Below the pieces are notes generated by a model, which saw only the letters and a program-made list of their open reading frames with translations, made no database searches and was not told the DNA's origin. Below are positions 1-6,984 of a stretch of DNA of 16,347 nt, piece after piece. Every line of letters begins with the position of its first letter. Within the stretch, counting starts at the first letter, position 1. The DNA comes from an uncultured Saprospiraceae bacterium (GTDB taxonomy: Bacteria; Bacteroidota; Bacteroidia; Chitinophagales; Saprospiraceae): NCBI GenBank assembly GCA_937967535.1, contig CALCMV010000041.1, positions 1 through 16,347 of the forward strand. The letters are read 5' to 3'. The translations under genes and the position numbers were made by a program.

Positions 1-213
1 AAACCCGGCACACAAACAGTGATGACTACTATGGACACCCAACGCAATATCTGGCGGGCAGATTTGAAAAAGATGCTGGACAGCTATTCAGAAAATGAAA
101 TTGATGCCGATAAAGTACCGCTTGGCAAATATTTTCGCATGGCTCCCACTAATACTTTCCTACTACTCAATCCTGAACATATAAATGAAGCTGCTTTGGA
201 CGATGAACAATAG
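1..213 (+). CDS. C-terminal part of an unrecognised protein (5' end outside window)
   Basis: The frame is open from the first base of the window to the TAG at 211-213, giving 70 residues. Internal starts exist (GTG at 19, ATG at 22 and 31), but there is no promoter or gene boundary before them, so a truncated longer gene is more likely than a complete small one. The visible part is hydrophilic, with a basic helix-like stretch (IWRADLKKMLDSYSENEI), a PLGKYFRMAPTNTFLLLNP segment and an acidic end (ALDDEQ). There is no signal peptide, membrane segment or catalytic motif I can name, and I do not recognise the family. The stop codon runs straight into a word-repeat array that starts at 211. Confidence 0.55.
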   Translation, partial: KPGTQTVMTTMDTQRNIWRADLKKMLDSYSENEIDADKVPLGKYFRMAPTNTFLLLNPEHINEAALDDEQ

Positions 214-272
214 ACGGTGGACAGCAGACGGACGCTTCGCTGACGAACGTTTTACTTGACGGCAGACGGTTA
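211..272. repeat. Word-repeat array, GACGG/CAGACGG words
   Basis: Degenerate short words (GACGGTGGACAG, CAGACGGACG, GACGAACG, GACGGCAGACGG) begin at the stop codon of the preceding gene and run for about 60 bases. The array is part of a pattern seen in most intergenic regions here. No gene fits. The rest of the gap to 445 is AT-rich, with a TTGCGAATTGCGGATTACGA stretch near 340-360 that resembles the CGAGTTACGAG words found further on. Confidence 0.5.
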
Positions 273-399
273 AATCTCAACAAAATCCATATTCAATGTG
301 TTTGACTAATATTATTTTTTTATTGATAAAATAATTTATCTTGCGAATTGCGGATTACGAGTTTTCACAAAACAAAAACATAACTCGAAACCGCAGTCC

Positions 400-439
400 A
401 ACTTAAACTTAAACTTATTCTTCACCTTAAACTTAATTA
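400..439 (+). repeat. Word-repeat array, AACTTAA words, upstream of peroxiredoxin
   Basis: AACTTAAACTTAAACTTA, a short linker and CCTTAAACTTAATTA fill the 40 bases that end 6 nt before the peroxiredoxin ATG. This would be in the 5' untranslated region. The same word family, in the same orientation relative to its gene, lies upstream of the minus-strand hydrolase (3953-4000). No Shine-Dalgarno site is visible. Confidence 0.5.
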
Positions 440-445
440 CGCACT

Positions 446-1078
446 ATGGCAATCAAATTAGGAGAAAAAGCCCCCAACTTTAGTACAGAAACAACCGAAG
501 GTAAGATTGACTTTCATCAATGGCTTGGTGATAGTTGGGGTGTTTTATTTTCGCATCCTGCCGATTTTACACCCGTATGTACCACCGAACTCGGCACAGT
601 AGCAAAGCTAAAAGCCGAATTTGCGGCACGCGGCACTAAGGTACTCGCAGTCAGTGTAGACCCGATTGGCGACCACCACGAATGGATAAAAGACATCAAC
701 GAAACACAACAAACAACGGTCAATTTTCCGATAATCGCCGACCACGACCGCAAAGTTGCCAACCTGTACGGTATGCTACATCCCGAAGCCGACAGCAAGC
801 ATACGGTGCGTTGTGTTTTCATCATTGCCCCCGACAAATCGGTCAAACTTACACTGACCTATCCGCCATCTACGGGGCGCAATTTTCACGAAATTCTCCG
901 CGTCATTGACTCCCTCCAACTCACTGCAAACCACAAACTTGCCACACCCGCCAATTGGGAACAAGGACAAGATTGTATCATCTCCCCATCTGTGAGTGAC
1001 GAGCAAATACCGGAACTTTTTCCGCAAGGACATCGAACGGTAAAACCTTATTTGCGGTATACTTCGCCACCGAAATAG
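446..1078 (+). CDS. Peroxiredoxin, 1-Cys (Prx6) type
   Basis: This 210-residue protein is a thiol peroxidase that reduces H2O2, organic hydroperoxides or peroxynitrite, probably in the cytosol because no signal peptide is present. The Prx active-site signature PxxxTxxC is complete: P38, T42 and peroxidatic C45 in the context PADFTPVCTTE. R122, in HTVRCVF, matches the conserved active-site arginine. The length and the extended C-terminal dimerisation region (about residues 165-210, with the family's W..G..CI.P pattern) fit the Prx6 subfamily rather than the shorter AhpC or BCP types. C123 and C177 are also present, but neither sits in the VCP motif of typical 2-Cys enzymes, so a 1-Cys mechanism is likely. 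The gene appears monocistronic, with an array-type inverted repeat just after the stop. Confidence 0.93.
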   Translation: MAIKLGEKAPNFSTETTEGKIDFHQWLGDSWGVLFSHPADFTPVCTTELGTVAKLKAEFAARGTKVLAVSVDPIGDHHEWIKDINETQQTTVNFPIIADHDRKVANLYGMLHPEADSKHTVRCVFIIAPDKSVKLTLTYPPSTGRNFHEILRVIDSLQLTANHKLATPANWEQGQDCIISPSVSDEQIPELFPQGHRTVKPYLRYTSPPK

Positions 1079-1082
1079 TAGG

Positions 1083-1194
1083 GAGTAGCGAGTTACGAGT
1101 AGCGAGTAGCGAGTAATGTGTTGTTTCTTTTTTTACTCGTTACTCGCTACTTAAATTCGTTACTCGAAAACTCGCTACTTGCTACTCGCTACTC
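1083..1194. repeat. Inverted word-repeat array (GAGTAGCGAGT), likely peroxiredoxin terminator
   Basis: The left arm at 1083-1116 is built from GAGTAGCGAG and TTACGAGTAGCGAGT words. After a T-rich loop (1117-1132) the right arm at 1133-1194 is built from the complementary words TTACTCG, TTACTCGCTACTT and GCTACTCGCTACTC. Several registers of pairing give a long stable hairpin starting 4 nt after the peroxiredoxin stop and followed by AAATTTT. A role as transcription terminator is inferred; the repeated words show directly. Confidence 0.6.
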
Positions 1195-1206
1195 AAATTT
1201 TCTTCG

Positions 1207-1214
1207 TACTTTTA
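1207..1214 (+). promoter_or_regulatory. Possible -7 element for pyrG
   Basis: TACTTTTA differs from the Bacteroidota -7 consensus TAnnTTTG only at the last base. It lies just after the terminator-like array and about 95 nt before the pyrG ATG. No convincing TTG -33 element is visible, so this is tentative. Confidence 0.3.
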
Positions 1215-1237
1215 CATCCCGTAACAAGGTTTTGTGA

Positions 1238-1298
1238 ATTGGTGAATTTTGACATTTCGCGCAGCGAAAAAACGAATCACCAATGAGCAATCACCAAT
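1238..1298 (+). promoter_or_regulatory. Structured 5' leader of pyrG
   Basis: ATTGGTGA (1238-1245) pairs with TCACCAAT (1277-1284), and a second TCACCAAT copy follows at 1291-1298, giving two competing partners. Nested inside is a small hairpin, TTTCGC-GCA-GCGAAA (1256-1270). The structure ends about 10 nt before the start codon, so alternative pairing could affect translation or elongation. It may equally be another instance of the intergenic word arrays. Confidence 0.35.
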
Positions 1299-1308
1299 CA
1301 CGAAATTA

Positions 1309-2916
1309 ATGACAAAATACATATTTGTTACGGGCGGCGTAAGTTCTTCATTGGGCAAGGGAATTATCTCTGCCTCACTTGCCAAATTGCTTCAGGCGCG
1401 TGGCTTTTCCGTAACGATTCAAAAATTTGACCCTTATATTAATGTCGATCCCGGCACACTCAATCCCTATGAACATGGCGAATGTTATGTGACCGATGAC
1501 GGGGCGGAAACCGACCTCGACTTGGGGCATTATGAGCGTTTTCTCAACGTACCTACTTCGCAAGCCAACAACGTCACCACAGGGCGCATTTACCAAACCG
1601 TCATCAATAAAGAACGTGCAGGTGATTATTTGGGCAAAACCGTACAAATCGTCCCACATGTTACAGACGAAATCAAGCGGCGATTTTGTTTGCTTGGCAA
1701 AACGAAGGACTACGAAATCATCATTTCCGAAATCGGCGGTACAGTAGGCGACATCGAATCGCTGCCTTATGTCGAAGCCATGCGGCAGATGCGTTGGGAA
1801 CTTGGCGCAACGAATTGTATGGTCATTCACCTGACTTTTATTCCCTATCTCAATGCCGCTAAAGAACTGAAAACCAAACCGACACAGCACTCTGTCAAGA
1901 CGCTTTTGAGCTATGGCGTGCAGCCCGATATTCTCGTTTGCCGTACCGAACACCCGCTTCGATTATCCATTCGCAAAAAACTCGCACTGTTTTGTAATGT
2001 GGATTTGGAATCGGTCATCGAAGCGATGGATGCCGACACTATTTATGATGTGCCGCTACTGATGCTCAAAGAAAAACTCGACATCACGGTACTCAAAAAA
2101 TTTCAACTCGACAGCAAACAAGAACCCGACCTCACAGAATGGAAAACCTTTCTCGGCAAACTCAAAAACCCCTTGCGAGAGGTCAGCATTGCCTTAGTTG
2201 GTAAATACAATGAATTGCCCGATGCTTACAAATCCATCCACGAATCATTCGTACATGCAGGTGCGGTCAATGAGTGTAAAGTAAATGTAGAAGCCATTCA
2301 TTCCGAACAGATTACCCATGAAAATGTAAGAGAATTATTGAAAAATATGGATGGTGTACTCATTGCACCCGGCTTTGGCGAGCGCGGAATTGAAGGCAAA
2401 ATCATTGCCATACGTTATGTACGCGAACAAAAAATTCCTTTCTTTGGTATCTGCTTGGGCATGCAATGTGCAGTCGTCGAATTTGCCCGAAATGTTCTCC
2501 AACTCGACGATGCCGCTTCTATCGAAGTGGATTCCCTCACGCCCTATCCCGTTATCAATATGATGGAAGAGCAAAAAAATATCACTCAAATAGGTGGTAC
2601 TATGCGACTTGGTGCTTACGAATGTGAACTCGAACCCGACTCTCACGCACAGCAAGCCTACGGGTCTAAGACCATCTATGAACGCCACCGCCACCGCTAC
2701 GAATTTAACGACCATTACAAAAAACAATTCAGTGCAGAGGGCTTAGTCGCTACGGGCATCAATCCCAAAACCGGCTTAGTCGAAATTATCGAACTCAAAG
2801 ACCATCCTTGGTTTGTCGGTGTCCAATTTCATCCCGAATTGAAAAGTACTGTCGAAAATCCGCACCCCTTATTTGTACATTTTTTAAAAGCAATAATGGC
2901 GATAGGTAGTGAATGA
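1309..2916 (+). CDS. pyrG: CTP synthase
   Basis: This 535-residue enzyme makes CTP from UTP, ATP and glutamine, the last step of de novo pyrimidine nucleotide synthesis, in the cytosol. The N-terminal synthetase domain (about 1-266) opens with TKYIFVTGGVSSSLGKG, the ATP-binding loop, and contains the expected DPYINVDPGTLNPYEHGE and KTKPTQHSV blocks. The C-terminal class I glutamine amidotransferase domain (about 290-535) has nucleophile C382 in GICLGMQ, and H508 and E510 in FHPE. The frame is open 20 codons further upstream to a TTG at 1249, but that stretch is inside the hairpin leader, and the family begins at the ATG at 1309. Length is normal (about 535-545). The last two codons and the stop fall in a GTGAATGA word array. 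Confidence 0.97.
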   Translation: MTKYIFVTGGVSSSLGKGIISASLAKLLQARGFSVTIQKFDPYINVDPGTLNPYEHGECYVTDDGAETDLDLGHYERFLNVPTSQANNVTTGRIYQTVINKERAGDYLGKTVQIVPHVTDEIKRRFCLLGKTKDYEIIISEIGGTVGDIESLPYVEAMRQMRWELGATNCMVIHLTFIPYLNAAKELKTKPTQHSVKTLLSYGVQPDILVCRTEHPLRLSIRKKLALFCNVDLESVIEAMDADTIYDVPLLMLKEKLDITVLKKFQLDSKQEPDLTEWKTFLGKLKNPLREVSIALVGKYNELPDAYKSIHESFVHAGAVNECKVNVEAIHSEQITHENVRELLKNMDGVLIAPGFGERGIEGKIIAIRYVREQKIPFFGICLGMQCAVVEFARNVLQLDDAASIEVDSLTPYPVINMMEEQKNITQIGGTMRLGAYECELEPDSHAQQAYGSKTIYERHRHRYEFNDHYKKQFSAEGLVATGINPKTGLVEIIELKDHPWFVGVQFHPELKSTVENPHPLFVHFLKAIMAIGSE

Positions 2917-2972
2917 GTGAATGTGTGAATGAGTGAATGTGTGAATGTGTGAACGTGTGAATGAATGAGTGA
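2909..2972. repeat. Tandem 8-bp word array, GTGAATGA/GTGAATGT
   Basis: Eight-base units follow each other almost perfectly from 2909: GTGAATGA, GTGAATGT, GTGAATGA, GTGAATGT, GTGAATGT, GTGAACGT, GTGAATGA, then ATGA and a partial unit. The first unit contains the last Glu codon and the TGA stop of pyrG. The same word is used at the PorP/protease junction (5505-5627). Confidence 0.8.
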
Positions 2973-3047
2973 AAACATTGTAGCATTGTAGCATTATCGC
3001 ATTGTAACATTAAGAACATTGTAGCATTAGGAACATTATCGCATTAA
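2973..3047. repeat. Word array, GTAGCATT/AACATT, overlapping the hydrolase 3' end
   Basis: Words such as AACATTGTAGCATTGTAGC, ATTATCGCATT, GTAACATTAAG and GGAACATTATCGCATT follow directly on the GTGAATGA array. The final ATTATCGCATTAA supplies the stop codon and the last Met-Arg codons of the minus-strand hydrolase. Two unrelated word arrays therefore meet between the convergent genes. Confidence 0.7.
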
Positions 3048-3878
3048 AAAACCTACAATTTCAAGGTAGGCTTCCGGCGAATGATTGAGCAAATCTACAT
3101 GCTTTGCGCCTTTGATATAATGAAGCGATTTATTGGAACTGCCACAATTGGCGTATAGGGCTTCGGTTTCCTTTTTTTTGACCCGTAGTTCGCTATCTCC
3201 TGCCATAATCAGGACGGGCATTTGTGCTGATTTGATGTAGTTTGTCGGGCGAAGTTGTTCCATCCTAAGCCCCAAATGCCACTCGCTGAATTTTCGCATA
3301 AAAAACGTCGTGAATCTTGGTATATGCTTCATTTCCAATCGGTTATTCAAAGCATCGCGCATACTTCCGTAGCAAGATTCTAAGATGATAAAAGCATAAT
3401 CCGGCTGCTCTTGCAAGCCATAGACCGTAGCCGCCGCACCCAAAGAAAGCCCATGTGCGCCTATCTGTGTGTAGCCTTTTTTTCGTAAAAAATCGCTGGC
3501 TGCGTGTATATCGTGTCGCTCGTACCAACCGTAAGAAATTGGCTGTGCTTCGCTTTCCCCTGTTCCGCGCAAATCAATTAGCAAGACTCCAAAACCTGCT
3601 TTTGCATACAATTTTGCTCGCTCGACCAAGCCCCTGCGATTCCCTCTGATGCCATTGGTCAGCACCACCGCCTTTGTGGAATCGCCTTTGATGTACCAAG
3701 CTGCAATCCGTACATTATCCGTAGTTTGCAAAGTCATTTCTTCGACAGGAAAATCGAAAAAATGATTGGGTTCGGGCAAATCCACCAATTTTGGATGGCT
3801 CGCGTATCGCGCCCCCACATAACTCAATATTATCCAAATCAATAAACTCGCAACAATCAGCATTGAGACACGTTTCAT
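3036..3878 (-). CDS. Membrane-anchored alpha/beta hydrolase
   Basis: A 280-residue serine hydrolase with the catalytic triad visible: nucleophile S145 in the elbow GLSLG (143-147), acid D228 in IMAGDSE, and H260 in GAKHVDLL. The NGIRGNRRG segment (75-83) is at the place of the oxyanion loop, and VLLIDLRGTGES (98-109) is typical of the fold. Residues 6-24 form one hydrophobic helix after MKR, without a clear signal peptidase site, so it is probably an inner-membrane anchor with the enzyme in the periplasm. The substrate is unknown; related proteins are esterases, thioesterases or peptidases of the BAAT/S9-like group. It is a single gene, convergent with pyrG, and its C-terminal Met-Arg and stop lie inside a repeat array. 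Confidence 0.85.
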   Translation of the reverse strand: MKRVSMLIVASLLIWIILSYVGARYASHPKLVDLPEPNHFFDFPVEEMTLQTTDNVRIAAWYIKGDSTKAVVLTNGIRGNRRGLVERAKLYAKAGFGVLLIDLRGTGESEAQPISYGWYERHDIHAASDFLRKKGYTQIGAHGLSLGAAATVYGLQEQPDYAFIILESCYGSMRDALNNRLEMKHIPRFTTFFMRKFSEWHLGLRMEQLRPTNYIKSAQMPVLIMAGDSELRVKKKETEALYANCGSSNKSLHYIKGAKHVDLLNHSPEAYLEIVGFLMR

Positions 3879-3952
3879 AGTTATTAGTCAATTTTAATAC
3901 AAAAAATAATGGTAAATCCCCTTATATTGTGTCATTAATAGACGAATCAACA

Positions 3953-4000
3953 ATTAAGTAAGTGGAAGTACAAGTTTAAGAGTAAGTTTAAGTTTAAATA
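3953..4000 (-). repeat. Word-repeat array, AACTTAA words, upstream of hydrolase
   Basis: Read on the minus strand, this is TTTAAACTTAAACTTACTC, TTAAACTTG, TACTTCC and ACTTACTTAATTG. It is the same word family, in the same direction relative to the downstream gene, as the array before the peroxiredoxin. It lies about 75 nt before the hydrolase start. Confidence 0.5.
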
Positions 4001-4001
4001 A

Positions 4002-4070
4002 ATAATTCATTTTCAATGAATTATGAAAAATAAAAGTGTCGCTTAGTTCAGTCCAACCACTTAGTTGGAC
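4002..4070. repeat. Two perfect small hairpins
   Basis: ATAATTCATT-TTC-AATGAATTAT (4002-4024) has a 10-bp stem and 3-nt loop. GTCCAAC-CACTTA-GTTGGAC (4051-4070) has a 7-bp stem and 6-nt loop. They lie next to each other between divergent genes, which makes terminator function unlikely; protein binding sites or element ends are possible. Confidence 0.5.
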
Positions 4071-4083
4071 AAAATTATCCGGT

Positions 4084-4327
4084 TCTTTGACAATTTTTGC
4101 AAATTCCAAATTAGCGCGATAAAACGCAGATTTTACGGATAACAGATAATACATATTTTTTTGTTTTTAATTAAAATAAAAAATAAATTACTTGTGTTTT
4201 CTTTTAAATTTCAAATAGTTATAAAATTTATTTAAAATAAATTATGTAATATTAAAATTATTCTGAAAAAAATCTGTGTTATCCGCCAAATTCATGTTTT
4301 ATTTCGTTTTGCAAAAATTATCAAAGA
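4084..4327. repeat. Imperfect long inverted repeat with AT-rich core (possible MITE-like element)
   Basis: The left arm (4084-4147) begins TCTTTGACAATTTTTGCAAA and ends CGGATAACAGAT. The right arm (4272-4327) begins ATCTGTGTTATCCG and ends TTTGCAAAAATTATCAAAGA. The outer ends (about 20 bp, one mismatch) and inner ends (about 12 bp with a 2-nt insertion) pair, while the middles of the arms are diverged. The centre, 4152-4262, is nearly all A and T. No coding capacity is present. A non-autonomous mobile element or a large structured untranslated region are both possible. Confidence 0.4.
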
Positions 4328-4400
4328 GTCAATCTAAATAATAATCCGAGTCGCAAATTTCGAGTTATCAAATGCTCTATTCTTTTTTATGCGTATTCAA

Positions 4401-4441
4401 TCAACTCGCAACTCGTAAACTCGTAAACTCGCAAATGAGTT
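4401..4441 (+). repeat. Word-repeat array, AACTCGTAA, abutting the PorP start
   Basis: AACTCGCAACTCGTAAACTCG, TAAACTCGCAAATGAGTT leads directly into the ATG at 4442, with no recognisable ribosome binding site. The words resemble the reverse complement of the CGAGTTACGAG words after the peroxiredoxin gene. Confidence 0.5.
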
Positions 4442-5494
4442 ATGAATATTAAAAATTGCCTTTACCCCCTGATACTTTTTTTCTTTGTCATTTCTACAAA
4501 AGTGCAAGCGCAAGACCCGCATTTGTCGCTATGGCAATACGCGCCTTTGTATGCCAACCCTGCGATGGGCAGCGTATACAATGGTCAATTCCGTGCTTCG
4601 GTACAATATCGAAATCAGTGGTTTGCCATTCTCGGCAATGATGCTTTTAAGACGCTGCACGCGAGTTTTGATGCGCGTTTGCCTGTTTTTGAGGCGGATT
4701 ATATTTCTTTGGGTTTCAATGTGTTGAGCGACCAAGCAGGTACGGCTCAATACGGTCAAAACCTCTACAATTTTACCGGTGGATATATGAAAATCCTTTC
4801 CGGCAACTATCGCGGCGGACCGACACAATATCTCATTGCAAGCGGTCAGTTTGGCTTCGGGCAGCGTGGCATTAATTACGATGGTCTTCAATTCAGCGAA
4901 CAATTTATAAATGGCGGATTTGATGCCGGTGCCTCAACAGGCGAAAATTTTAATACTAATAGCCGCACCTATACCGATTTTAATGCAGGGGTGATGTGGT
5001 ACGGTGTGTTTGACGATAGATTTAGTATTTGGGTCGGTGGTTCGGGCTTTCACCTCAATCAGCCGAGTGTTCATTTCTTTGATGATACTTCCCAACCGCT
5101 ACATACGCGGTTTTCTTTTCAGGCAGGTGGCGAAATTCCACTTAATGACGATATTAGCGTTTTGCCTTCCGTTTTGTACATGACACAAGGACCGTCTAAT
5201 CAAATTGCCCTCGGCGCAAGTCTCCGCTATGCCCAAACGCAATATTGGGATGAAGTCGCGCTACGGGCGGGTTTCATGCAGCGCATTGTAGGCGGTATCA
5301 ATGGCTTGGCTTCAGATGCCCTCGCTATCTCGGCAGGGCTTGAGTATCAACGTCTTGTCATGATGGTCAACTACGACCTCAATTCATCTTCTCTCAGTAG
5401 AGCTACCAATAATCGCGGTGCATTTGAGTTGTCGCTTATCTATACGCATCCGCCGCGTTCGCGTAGAGAGAGTGTGGAATGTCCTAGGTTTTAA
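4442..5494 (+). CDS. PorP/SprF family type IX secretion membrane protein
   Basis: A 350-residue outer-membrane beta-barrel protein of the PorP/SprF family, which works with the type IX secretion and gliding machinery. Residues 1-23 are a signal peptide ending near VQAQ, followed at once by the family's start of the mature protein, DPHLSLWQYAPLYANPAM, and then RASVQYRNQW. The rest is alternating aromatic and polar beta-strand sequence rich in Gly, Asn and Tyr, and it ends in the typical CPRF tail. Length is normal for the family. PorP/SprF paralogues usually lie beside a large adhesin with a type B sorting domain; here the nearest cargo is the type A protein at 7407, separated by a minus-strand gene, so this copy looks like an orphan. 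It is convergent with the protease gene. Confidence 0.9.
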   Translation: MNIKNCLYPLILFFFVISTKVQAQDPHLSLWQYAPLYANPAMGSVYNGQFRASVQYRNQWFAILGNDAFKTLHASFDARLPVFEADYISLGFNVLSDQAGTAQYGQNLYNFTGGYMKILSGNYRGGPTQYLIASGQFGFGQRGINYDGLQFSEQFINGGFDAGASTGENFNTNSRTYTDFNAGVMWYGVFDDRFSIWVGGSGFHLNQPSVHFFDDTSQPLHTRFSFQAGGEIPLNDDISVLPSVLYMTQGPSNQIALGASLRYAQTQYWDEVALRAGFMQRIVGGINGLASDALAISAGLEYQRLVMMVNYDLNSSSLSRATNNRGAFELSLIYTHPPRSRRESVECPRF

Positions 5495-5504
5495 GTAAAT
5501 ATTA

Positions 5505-5627
5505 ATGAGTGAATGAGTGAATTTTGAATGAGTGAATATTTTTATGTGTTTATTTTTTTTGTAAAAAAATAGAACGAATTATACCTTAGAAATATTCACT
5601 CACTCATTCACTCATTCAAAATTCACT
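5505..5627. terminator. Bidirectional inverted word array between convergent genes
   Basis: The left arm (5505-5541) contains GAGTGAATGAGTGAATTTTG and AATGAGTGAATATTT. The right arm (5590-5627) contains the complement, AAATATTCACTCACTCATTC, ACTCATTCAAAATTCACTC, with an extra CACTCATTCACT relative to the left arm. A T-rich loop lies between. The position between the stops of the PorP-like and protease genes suggests a shared terminator for both strands. The word GTGAATGA is the same as in the array after pyrG. Confidence 0.6.
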
Positions 5628-5631
5628 CATT

Positions 5632-6855
5632 TTAAACCAAATCCCTCAATCGAAATTCTACTTTGATTTTTTCTCCCTTTCTCAATAATACCATTCGGAT
5701 TCGTTTATTAGGTTTGCCTTGCAGGATGCGGGTGATTTGTTGAAGGGTCAGATTTTTGTGTCCCAAACCATTGATACGAATTAATCTGTCTTCTACTTGT
5801 ATATCCGCTTCTTCCGCAGGTGAGTTGGCTAGCACTCGCCGTACAATAAAATCTTTCAGTGTACTTCCCGAAGCCAAAAAAGAGACTCCGCTACGGTCGT
5901 AGCCAAAGGCTCGATTGTATCGCCAATTGGGTTTGAGATATATTTTTTGTTGAAAATAATCAAAAATAACGGTAAAACGGTTTAGAATATCGCCACCTAT
6001 AATGCCCTCTCTATCATCAAGATAGGTGCTGTCAACGGCATTGCTCATGTCTTGAAAATGCGTCACCAGATTCCGAAATTCAAAGGGAGGGAGTTGGATT
6101 TGTTCGACGCGCCCTATCAAGCCTTCTACTTCGCCACCCAAGCCAAATGCGAGGCTGCCTGTGACTGCATTTTCCGGCAAAATAATCTCCTCACTGGCAT
6201 CGGGATGCAGCAATAAAGATATACTCGCGCCTGTATCAATAAGCAGTTTGGGACTAATCGTATCTTCGCCGATGCGCGTAGGGGCGTATACATAAGGTTT
6301 GTACTCGTCTACTTCCATATCCAATTCCCGAAAATCCGATGGTAGCCTGAAAGCACTCCTTTCATAAATCGTGAGCAAATTATTTCTATAATCTATCTTC
6401 ACGATAAATCGTTTGAACAAATCCGAGCCGATGATACCATGTATAGGCGTACCAATTAGATTTTCTAAATGCAGGTAATCTTCTTTTAGTACGAGAATAA
6501 TTTGATTTTTAAAATTTATATTGGAAATCCGCATCGAAATCTGCGGTACAAGGTAGGCAATCATCTCAATGCTCATATCCGAACCTAAGAGCTTGACCTG
6601 TTTATCCATCGTAATGCGGCTGACAGGAATGTATTGTCGGCGTGTCAAAATCGTATATCGTGCGCCTGTATCCACCAGAAAATTCAGCACTTCTCCTTCA
6701 TTAAACCAAATTGGAACAACAATGAGATTGTTGTGTTTTTCAAAGGGAATCGTAACAACTTTTCTATTCCCCGTAATACCAATACCATAAGGTTGGGCGA
6801 TGCCTTGCACCACCATGAATGTGATGATTAATATTATGGAAAAATAAATTCTCAT
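5632..6855 (-). CDS. Exported double retropepsin-like aspartyl protease with PDZ domain
   Basis: A 407-residue protein with a signal peptide (1-20, cleaved near QGIA-QP), so periplasmic or surface exposed. Two retropepsin-like halves follow. The first has catalytic D62 in LVDTGAR and the later HGIIGSDLFKRF (139-150). The second has D207 in LIDTGAS and EGIIGGDILNRF (283-294). Both carry the hydrophobic-hydrophobic-D-T-G loop and the IIG flap-side motif of the family. A PDZ domain (about 330-402) ends the protein, with NSPAEEADIQVEDRLIRING as its carboxylate-binding region. Members of this Bacteroidota family are predicted proteases of unknown substrate. The start is chosen at the ATG before the signal peptide; a TACATTTG element ends 4 nt before it. 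It is a single gene, divergent from the giant repeat protein. Confidence 0.85.
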   Translation of the reverse strand: MRIYFSIILIITFMVVQGIAQPYGIGITGNRKVVTIPFEKHNNLIVVPIWFNEGEVLNFLVDTGARYTILTRRQYIPVSRITMDKQVKLLGSDMSIEMIAYLVPQISMRISNINFKNQIILVLKEDYLHLENLIGTPIHGIIGSDLFKRFIVKIDYRNNLLTIYERSAFRLPSDFRELDMEVDEYKPYVYAPTRIGEDTISPKLLIDTGASISLLLHPDASEEIILPENAVTGSLAFGLGGEVEGLIGRVEQIQLPPFEFRNLVTHFQDMSNAVDSTYLDDREGIIGGDILNRFTVIFDYFQQKIYLKPNWRYNRAFGYDRSGVSFLASGSTLKDFIVRRVLANSPAEEADIQVEDRLIRINGLGHKNLTLQQITRILQGKPNKRIRMVLLRKGEKIKVEFRLRDLV

Positions 6856-6859
6856 TTAT

Positions 6860-6867
6860 CAAATGTA
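6860..6867 (-). promoter_or_regulatory. TAnnTTTG -7 element of the protease gene
   Basis: On the minus strand the sequence is TACATTTG-ATAA-ATG, a perfect match to the Bacteroidota -7 consensus only 4 nt before the start codon. No clear TTG lies 17-23 nt upstream. If it is used, the transcript would start at or very near the ATG. Confidence 0.4.
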
Positions 6868-6984
6868 CAAAAATGCACGAATGATTTTTGATTTTTGACT
6901 AAGTGATTTTTGATTTTATGGCAATCGCATAAAAATATTTCTCCTCAAAAACCTAAAAAAGAACCATCATTCTGAACTAAATTC

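Larger units (their letters stand above)
3879..4441. other. Gene-free 563-bp region with several inverted repeats
   Basis: This divergent intergenic region between the hydrolase and the PorP-like gene holds no credible gene. A short minus-strand frame at 3954-4154 reads through hairpins and repeat words, so I do not call it. The region contains, in order, an AACTTAA-type word array, two small perfect hairpins (4002-4024 and 4051-4070), a large imperfect inverted repeat (4084-4327) with an AT-rich centre, and an AACTCGTAA array ending at the PorP start codon. Promoters for both flanking genes must lie here, but I could not pick one confidently. Confidence 0.6.

Noticed and set aside
446..1078. 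2-Cys peroxiredoxin (AhpC type)
   Set aside because: No C-terminal VCP motif with a resolving Cys; the length and C-terminal domain match the Prx6 group.
1249..1308. 20-codon upstream extension of pyrG from TTG
   Set aside because: It lies within the hairpin leader, has no similarity to CTP synthase N-termini, and the family begins at the ATG at 1309.
2909..3047. CRISPR-like array
   Set aside because: The units are 8-9 bp, degenerate and directly adjacent, with no unique spacers and no cas genes nearby.
3954..4154. 66-residue minus-strand frame upstream of the hydrolase
   Set aside because: It reads through two perfect hairpins, one arm of the inverted repeat and a word array; there is no recognisable protein feature.
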